DNA from: Cymodocea nodosa
Taxonomy: Eukaryota; Streptophyta; Magnoliopsida; Alismatales; Cymodoceaceae
NCBI GenBank assembly: GCA_036874045.1
Contig: CM072345.1
Coordinates: forward strand, 5,791,501 to 5,855,500
DNA length: 64,000 bases
Direction of reading: 5' to 3'
Shown: piece after piece, positions 59,200-64,000 of the stretch
Position numbering within the stretch: the first letter of the stretch is position 1
Layout: each line of letters opens with the position of its first letter
Made by a program: the position numbers and the translations under genes
The notes under the pieces: model-generated
The model's database searches: none
What the model was told of the DNA's origin: nothing
What the model saw: the letters and a program-made list of their open reading frames with translations, nothing else

Positions 59200-60366
59200 T
59201 TAAGAACATAATTGAAAAGTAGAAACAAATGGAATAAATGTATCAATCCAAGCAAACTTTTTGGGCATAGTTCTTCTTGCTATTAATTCTGTTTTAATGT
59301 AGTTCTTGTTCCTTCTTAATTTGTAAACATGTAATATATTATAAATTCCAAATACGAGTGTATTACCATTAATGATATGTAATGCAGAAAGGGATCCTTT
59401 TTTGTTCCAAGGTAATGTAGCAGTTTCTATTTCTACATCTATTTCAATATACTCCTCTTCCCACTTCCATTCATTCATGTCTTCCATAATCCATATTTGA
59501 AATTTCATCAGTTCATCCCACCATCTTATCAGACATAAAGTAGGATCATCTTCTTCATTATACCACATTCCTATTTGAATTTCATTAAATTCTGCAGATG
59601 GTGGTTTAGCTATTTCACTCGGTACAGGTAAAATTTCTATATATTCATCATAACTGTGTATGCTCACTATGTATAAATCAGATCTATATGCTATTGATAT
59701 CTCTGTGACTAAATATATATATCCATCAAGTATGATATGTGTTTGGTTAATTAATGATTCTTGTCCTAGATATATCATAATATTTTCATTCCAAGATCTA
59801 TTCAGAAAATTATACACACTTAAGTGTAACTCTTCACCCCAATTTTCTGTAGGTCTCCAATAATATAATTTTTCAGGAATTGCAGAATTTTTATCAGAAA
59901 ATATTGAAGCTGACCCACAATTTATAGTTGGTGCTTCAAATCTATTAGGTCTTCCTATATTCCATTCTTCTCCTGTTATAGGATTTCTTATCAAAATATC
60001 AGGTAATAATAAACTTGCATACCTTGGTCTCGTCTTGTATATGATTAATCCTTCATCTATCCCTATAATATGATTTATTCCTTCTAATGCATTGGGTGGA
60101 ATTCCAGTAGTTTCTTCCATAGCCAGATATTCATGGGTATTTGAACAACGATTAAATGACCTCCATATGAATCCATCTCTAATCTTAGTCATTTTTGCAG
60201 CTTGTAGTCCCTGAAAATATTTTTCTTCAATATAGTCTTTAATTTCCTTTGATACACAACACAGCCTGCATAGATCTTTAGTTGACAAGTTACTTAGTAC
60301 TTCCCTTAGTGCATCCAATGGTAATTGCATCAATTCCATTTGTCGATTCAGTCTGAAGCTTTCCAT
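59200..60366 (-). CDS. F-box protein with F-box-associated-like C-terminus, carried by element C1
   Basis: An intact 388-codon, apparently intronless ORF. The F-box lies at residues about 13-46 (MQLPLDALREVLSNLS, KDLCRLCCVSKEIKDYI), with the LP..L..VL..L pattern that binds SKP1. Residues about 100-340 look like an F-box-associated beta-rich domain (ILIRNPITGEEWNIG, LHLSVYNFLNRSW, IVSIHSYDEYIEILP, PTLCLIRWWDELMKFQIWIM). Family members are substrate receptors of SCF ubiquitin ligases; the target here is unknown. ATG 60366 is followed by Met at codons 10 and 13. C3's copy starts at the codon-10 Met, so the true start may be there. Upstream is a TATA-bearing region; downstream is the element's PPT. 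Same strand as gag and LTRs. No signal peptide or membrane segment. Confidence 0.88.
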   Translation of the reverse strand: MESFRLNRQMELMQLPLDALREVLSNLSTKDLCRLCCVSKEIKDYIEEKYFQGLQAAKMTKIRDGFIWRSFNRCSNTHEYLAMEETTGIPPNALEGINHIIGIDEGLIIYKTRPRYASLLLPDILIRNPITGEEWNIGRPNRFEAPTINCGSASIFSDKNSAIPEKLYYWRPTENWGEELHLSVYNFLNRSWNENIMIYLGQESLINQTHIILDGYIYLVTEISIAYRSDLYIVSIHSYDEYIEILPVPSEIAKPPSAEFNEIQIGMWYNEEDDPTLCLIRWWDELMKFQIWIMEDMNEWKWEEEYIEIDVEIETATLPWNKKGSLSALHIINGNTLVFGIYNILHVYKLRRNKNYIKTELIARRTMPKKFAWIDTFIPFVSTFQLCS

Positions 60367-60678
60367 TCAATAAATAGTTGTTGTCGGATGAAGTTGGATC
60401 AGCTGGTTCTCATTCCAGTTCCTCCAACGCATTCTCCTTTTGTTTTAAAAGTGTTGGTAACTCGTAAATAACATTCTGTTTTATATATATACTACACATC
60501 CATAAAGTGAATAAATCTCGTTGCAAGAAAACGTGGCTTGCAACATGCATCGTGGTTCCTGTTTTTATGGGTACGTGTACTACTACTAATTTCAGATTTT
60601 GGTAACCGCTAAACCAATGAAGTTTCGTTCGAGGTTAAAAGAATAACTGTTCTGCTTAATCCACGAACTAACCTCGTT
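60367..60678 (-). promoter_or_regulatory. Putative promoter of the F-box gene
   Basis: Minus strand: TATATATATAAAA (60490-60478) about 112 bases before the ATG, ACGTAC/CACGT boxes near 60570, and a TTGCAAGCCACG...GCAACGAGATTTATTCAC stretch. It is copied at 56029-56337. Promoter function is inferred from TATA position. Confidence 0.5.
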
Positions 60679-60715
60679 GAGTTACAGAAAACTCAACAGA
60701 ATACGAACTAACCTC
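60663..60715. repeat. 13-bp direct repeat at the gag/F-box junction
   Basis: ACGAACTAACCTC at 60663-60675 and 60703-60715, 40 bases apart, bracketing an inverted repeat TTGAGTTACAGAAAACTCAA. It marks the joint between gag and the captured segment. Confidence 0.7.
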
Positions 60716-61536
60716 TTATCCACCTTCATATCATTTTCATTTTGAGTTCTTGGTGGTATATCAGTTCCAGATCTTAATGTTACACCTACATCTTCCAGAT
60801 TTTCGTTACTTTCATGATGTTTCTGTATATCATTTTCGTGATTATGATCTTCAATTGTTTTTAGTTTTAAAGTGCATTCTTTAAATTCTCTTGCATTGGT
60901 ATTTTCTGTTTGATGTATATTTTGCAAATTATGTAGGTTTATAACATTATAATTTTCATTGTCTTGTTGCATAACTTGTATTTTCATTGCATTTTCGTCT
61001 AATGCTTTTAATTTTCTTTCCAGATCATCTAATTTCATTGCATTCAATTTTTGATCAATTTTCATTATGTTTTTTTCAGTTTCGTAAATTATATCCTTTT
61101 TAGGTTCTGAATATGCTTCCTTATAGTTTAATTGGTTGACTTCTTGTTGTTGACACATAAAGTATTCCAGTTTGTCCAGATTTTGCTCTATACTATGCTC
61201 TAGTCTGCCATAGCTATCCCAAACTTCAGTGTCTCTCATCATATTACACATTCTATATTGACCATCAGTTGGGTAAACTATAGGATTCTCATACTCGGCT
61301 CTATTATATTGAGGATAATTTATTTGTTGTTCATGCGATCTAACCATCTGCAAATGTCTCAATTTCAAACAATCAGAAATGTCATGTCCTTCAGAATTGC
61401 AGAATTCACATATGCAAATTACAGGTTTTAGAAATCTTTGAGCATAAGCATATGCCATATTCTCAATTACAAAAGAAAACACACAACTCTGGCTATTAAA
61501 ACGAAACAACTCTAACAGTTGCTTATATCTATTCAA
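60682..61536 (-). CDS. gag: C1 gag fragment, Athila-like, with zinc knuckle
   Basis: 284 residues open. A CCHC knuckle CEFCNSEGHDISDC lies near residues 43-56, followed by a Gln-rich stretch, coiled-coil segments (IDQKLNAMKLDDLERKLKAL) and GVTLRSGTDIPPR, which matches the Athila gag LRSG motif. A better start may be the Met of MAYAYAQRF at 61458. The last about 10 codons (after KVDK) read into the F-box promoter region and are not gag. Likely truncated: the rest of gag and all of pol are missing. It would bind RNA if made. It lies 50 bases after the PBS, as expected for a gag leader. Confidence 0.75.
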   Translation of the reverse strand: MNRYKQLLELFRFNSQSCVFSFVIENMAYAYAQRFLKPVICICEFCNSEGHDISDCLKLRHLQMVRSHEQQINYPQYNRAEYENPIVYPTDGQYRMCNMMRDTEVWDSYGRLEHSIEQNLDKLEYFMCQQQEVNQLNYKEAYSEPKKDIIYETEKNIMKIDQKLNAMKLDDLERKLKALDENAMKIQVMQQDNENYNVINLHNLQNIHQTENTNAREFKECTLKLKTIEDHNHENDIQKHHESNENLEDVGVTLRSGTDIPPRTQNENDMKVDKRLVRILLSFL

Positions 61537-61570
61537 TTCAATTCAATTCAGTTCATTTCAATTCAATTCC

Positions 61571-61585
61571 CTGACAACGGCGCCA
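61571..61585 (-). other. Primer-binding site of C1
   Basis: Minus-strand TGGCGCCGTTGTCAG, seven bases inside the 5' LTR. The TGGCGCCGTTG core is the usual PBS of plant Athila/Tat-type gypsy elements. Confidence 0.9.
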
Positions 61586-61592
61586 TAAAACT

Positions 61593-63956
61593 TGTTTGGA
61601 TTTTTCCAGCTCTACACTAGAAAAACTTGGATTTATTACTTCTGTTTTTACTTAGTTAATTTATCTTTATGCCTATTCTCTCTTTTAGAAGTAAACAAAC
61701 AACCTTTAATACAATTTAGATATTAATTCCAATTTGTACTTTAACTGCAAGTGCATAGTGTCTATTGTATCAGTGTGCAAGTACAGGTCGATCCCATGGG
61801 AAATTGCTGATGAACTTGAGAACTGTTTGCTTGTTAAAAATCAAATTTATATATTCAATAAGCTCTCTGTTGAATTACAGTTAACTCAACGGACTAAGTT
61901 CGTTGAGTTATGGCTAACTCAACGGACTAACCTCATGGACTTAAGTTAACTCCACGAGCCTTTCTTTTCTTTTTAATACTGCTATTTACAAAGGAATTCA
62001 GCCAACCATTGGGCGATTCCATAGATTGTAAATAACATCAATTAAGCTCTTTAATGTTAGTTAACATTGGATTTATCATTAAGCAATACTAATATTCAGA
62101 TAATTCAAACAGTAACCATTAAAATCTTTAAGTCTTTTGAACGAACCAATTTCAGTAAATTGTAAAACTAAAATAAACATAAAACAATCACAACACTGAC
62201 AAAGATAACATTAATCACGATACAACACAAACAATACAACACTCAAATACAACATACAAACATAGATAAATTATTTTTGGTATTTTTGTTTTAATATGAA
62301 CATGGAAATGGGCGAAAGGTGAAATGTAAAGTAATCTCACTTGACAGTAAATACTTCCGACACTACTTGCAACGTGATTACACCACTGAAAATTAAACCA
62401 CTTACAATTCTGTCTCCTCTCCCTATAGAATCGCGAGTCCAAAATTGCAAGATGATCTCCTCTTCAGCATACAAGCATCAACCCGAAGCCAAGGCTAAAA
62501 GCTTTACGATCTCTAGAAATATGAGTCGGCGCTTGGTGAAAATAGCTTCCCTTCCTGCGACGCGATCACTCCTCACAATGGTTGTGAGGCACTATGTTGG
62601 CTCGGAATCGACCCGACATCAAGCAAGTATCCTCACAGACCTCCGATGGTTGGTGATTATGGTGGTGATGATGATGGTTGGTGTGGTACTTCAGAGAATT
62701 GCGACACTCATCCTCCTCTGCACACACTGTCCGTCCATCGATCACGCACGCACACTTTCTTCTTTTTTTCTTCTTTTTTTTTATATTTCTTCAATAGTAA
62801 CTACTTCTGCTTGAATGATCGGTTGGATTTCCTTCATTCATATCAACGGCGATGCTTTCTTCTCCTACGTGATATGTGCAAACGTGGTTTTTCCTTCCAA
62901 CTGTCCTGTTTCTGCAACCGCTATAGTGGCATATTAGAAAATAAATAGTCCGTGAAGTTATAGATAACTCAACGGACTTTCTTCGTTGATTTAACTATAA
63001 AACACATGCAATAAAGAAATAAGCCGCTAACATAACGTGTTACCTTAGTGTGTATTCATGTAACTCAACACATACATTTATGCTAACTTAACGAGTTAAA
63101 CATGTGCATCTCACGTGATATACTAAAGCATTTAAATTCAACACGTGCATAAATTTAAGTATCCGATGCTTAGGTGCATTGCATTTCGGATACTTATAAA
63201 CTTAACTATCCGATGCTCAGATGCATTTCGGATAGTTACAAATAACTCACCGGTATATAACTTAAGTAAATCTACTAGATCTCGACACGTGTCAGCAGCA
63301 GTTTAATCATAAAATAACATTTCGGAGAGTTACATGTCTAACTATCTGATGTTCAGATGCATTTCAGATAGTTACAGCTAACTCACCAAAAATCCACTTA
63401 AGTCAATTTCCCAGAACATGACACGTGTCCTCAGCTATTTTATAAATAAAAAGAGATTTCGAAAAGTTACAGAGATAACTATCCGATGCCCAACTGCAAT
63501 TTCGGATAGTTATAGATAACTCACCGAAAGTTCACTTAAGTCATTCATTATGGTTTTGACACGTGTACTTCAGGAAATAATAAAATATTCTCTCAAAACA
63601 TAACTGTTCGGCAATTTAAACATAACTATCCGATACATGTTCGGTCTGTTAAACATAACTGTCTAAATATGTTCGGTATGTTAAACATAATTGTCCGAAT
63701 ATGTTCGGTATGTTAAACATAATTGTCCGAAATATCAGAAAATTCGACTACTTAAGAATTTCATAGCCTACAACTTACCGACAGTTCATAAATGTACTAA
63801 ATTAACATTAATTCCCTCAAATTAAACAAATTCTTCAATTAAAGCATATAATAGTGTAATTATAACATAATGGCTTAATTCTTATATGATAAGCTAAATA
63901 TTATGCAATTAACCATCATTTAACCGTTAATAATTTGCACTTTTTCATTCTAAACA
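61593..63956 (-). repeat. 5' LTR of C1 (LTR family C)
   Basis: 2,364 bp, plus-strand ends TGTTTGG and CTAAACA. GACACGTGTC at 63284-63293 and 63420-63429, and GACACGTGTA at 63558-63567. Open stretches 62341-62948 lie in R/U5 and have no coding support. Confidence 0.93.
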
Positions 63957-64000
63957 CACCTCACGTGCATGACTTAAAATTTCACATGACACAGACAAAA
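63957..64000 (+). repeat. LTR B flank at right end
   Basis: CACCTCACGTGCATGACTTAAAAT-like sequence, the same family-B position as 55724 onward after the solo LTR. Truncated by the window end. Confidence 0.75.

Larger units (their letters stand above)
57022..63956 (-). mobile_element. Element C1: Athila-like non-autonomous retrotransposon carrying an F-box gene
   Basis: Minus strand: 5' LTR (63956-61593), PBS, gag, F-box gene, PPT, spacer, second PPT and the first 391 bp of the 3' LTR. No protease, RT, RNase H or integrase. The right flank is LTR B sequence starting CACCT, the same site as the solo LTR at 53373. The left end is destroyed, so no target duplication can be seen. Confidence 0.82.

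Noticed and set aside
61734..61949. Small ORF near the C1 PBS
   Set aside because: Within LTR C, on the strand opposite to the element; no conservation in 53500-53740.
62341..62948. Open frames of 157 and 100 codons on the plus strand
   Set aside because: They lie in R/U5 of a minus-strand LTR C, overlap each other and are matched by shorter frames in the other LTR C copies (54515-54715, 38185-38409) without codon conservation.
1..64000. tRNA, rRNA or host single-copy genes
   Set aside because: I read both strands for them and saw none; all coding homology traces to retrotransposon proteins or the element-borne F-box.

Overview
This is an AT-rich plant nuclear window made almost entirely of nested LTR retrotransposons. 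I see no ordinary host gene standing outside an element. The plant assignment rests on primer-binding sites matching plant initiator tRNA-Met, on Ty1/copia elements whose end context (TTATCAAAAAGGGGGAGAT directly before the 3' LTR) is typical of the Sirevirus lineage, and on Athila-type Ty3/gypsy coding remnants. I cannot name the species.

Layout. 1-429 plus 11424-12527 is an old minus-strand segment (LTR-like U3 and spacer), split by copia element A1 (430-11423, TSD AATAT) and then by copia element B1 (12528-18756). B1's damaged 3' LTR is followed by A2 (18757-22856), then by a minus and a plus copy of the same LTR (22857-24198, 24199-25513), so family A has landed repeatedly in its own LTRs. 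25600-31820 is an old minus-strand copia element E (pol, spacer, extra ORF). 31820-37778 is a decayed minus-strand Athila-like element C3 carrying gag, an F-box gene and a 3' LTR; 37779-39535 is an opposed copy of the same LTR. 39940-52705 is an older minus-strand Athila element (RNase H, integrase, extra ORF) split by the gag-only copia element B2 (44234-52505, TSD GATAA), which itself holds a solo LTR of another family (48539-50695, TSD TTATG). 52706-56028 is an LTR of family B split by a solo LTR C (53373-55723, TSD CACCT). 56029-56953 is an inverted partial copy of the F-box gene. 57022-63956 is element C1, with 5' LTR, PBS, gag, an intact 388-codon F-box gene, two polypurine tracts and a truncated 3' LTR, all on the minus strand.

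How the parts relate. C1 and C3 are Athila-derived non-autonomous elements in which gag is followed by an F-box gene and pol is absent, so they would need enzymes in trans. The F-box frame is kept in both divergent copies. Copia A, copia E and the old Athila element all carry a long accessory ORF downstream of pol with a shared FY-x-NL domain. Accessory genes are preceded by their own TATA-bearing, U3-like promoters. Copia A and gypsy C share a U3 block of about 150-200 bp and a spacer of about 1 kb despite belonging to different superfamilies. The strongest candidate for something undescribed is this pair: F-box-carrying Athila-like elements, and exchange of regulatory and accessory modules between copia and gypsy elements.

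Limits: homology statements come from reading and comparing the sequence by eye; no database search, alignment score or expression data was available. Boundaries of truncated segments are good to roughly 10-30 bases unless a TSD or exact LTR end fixes them.
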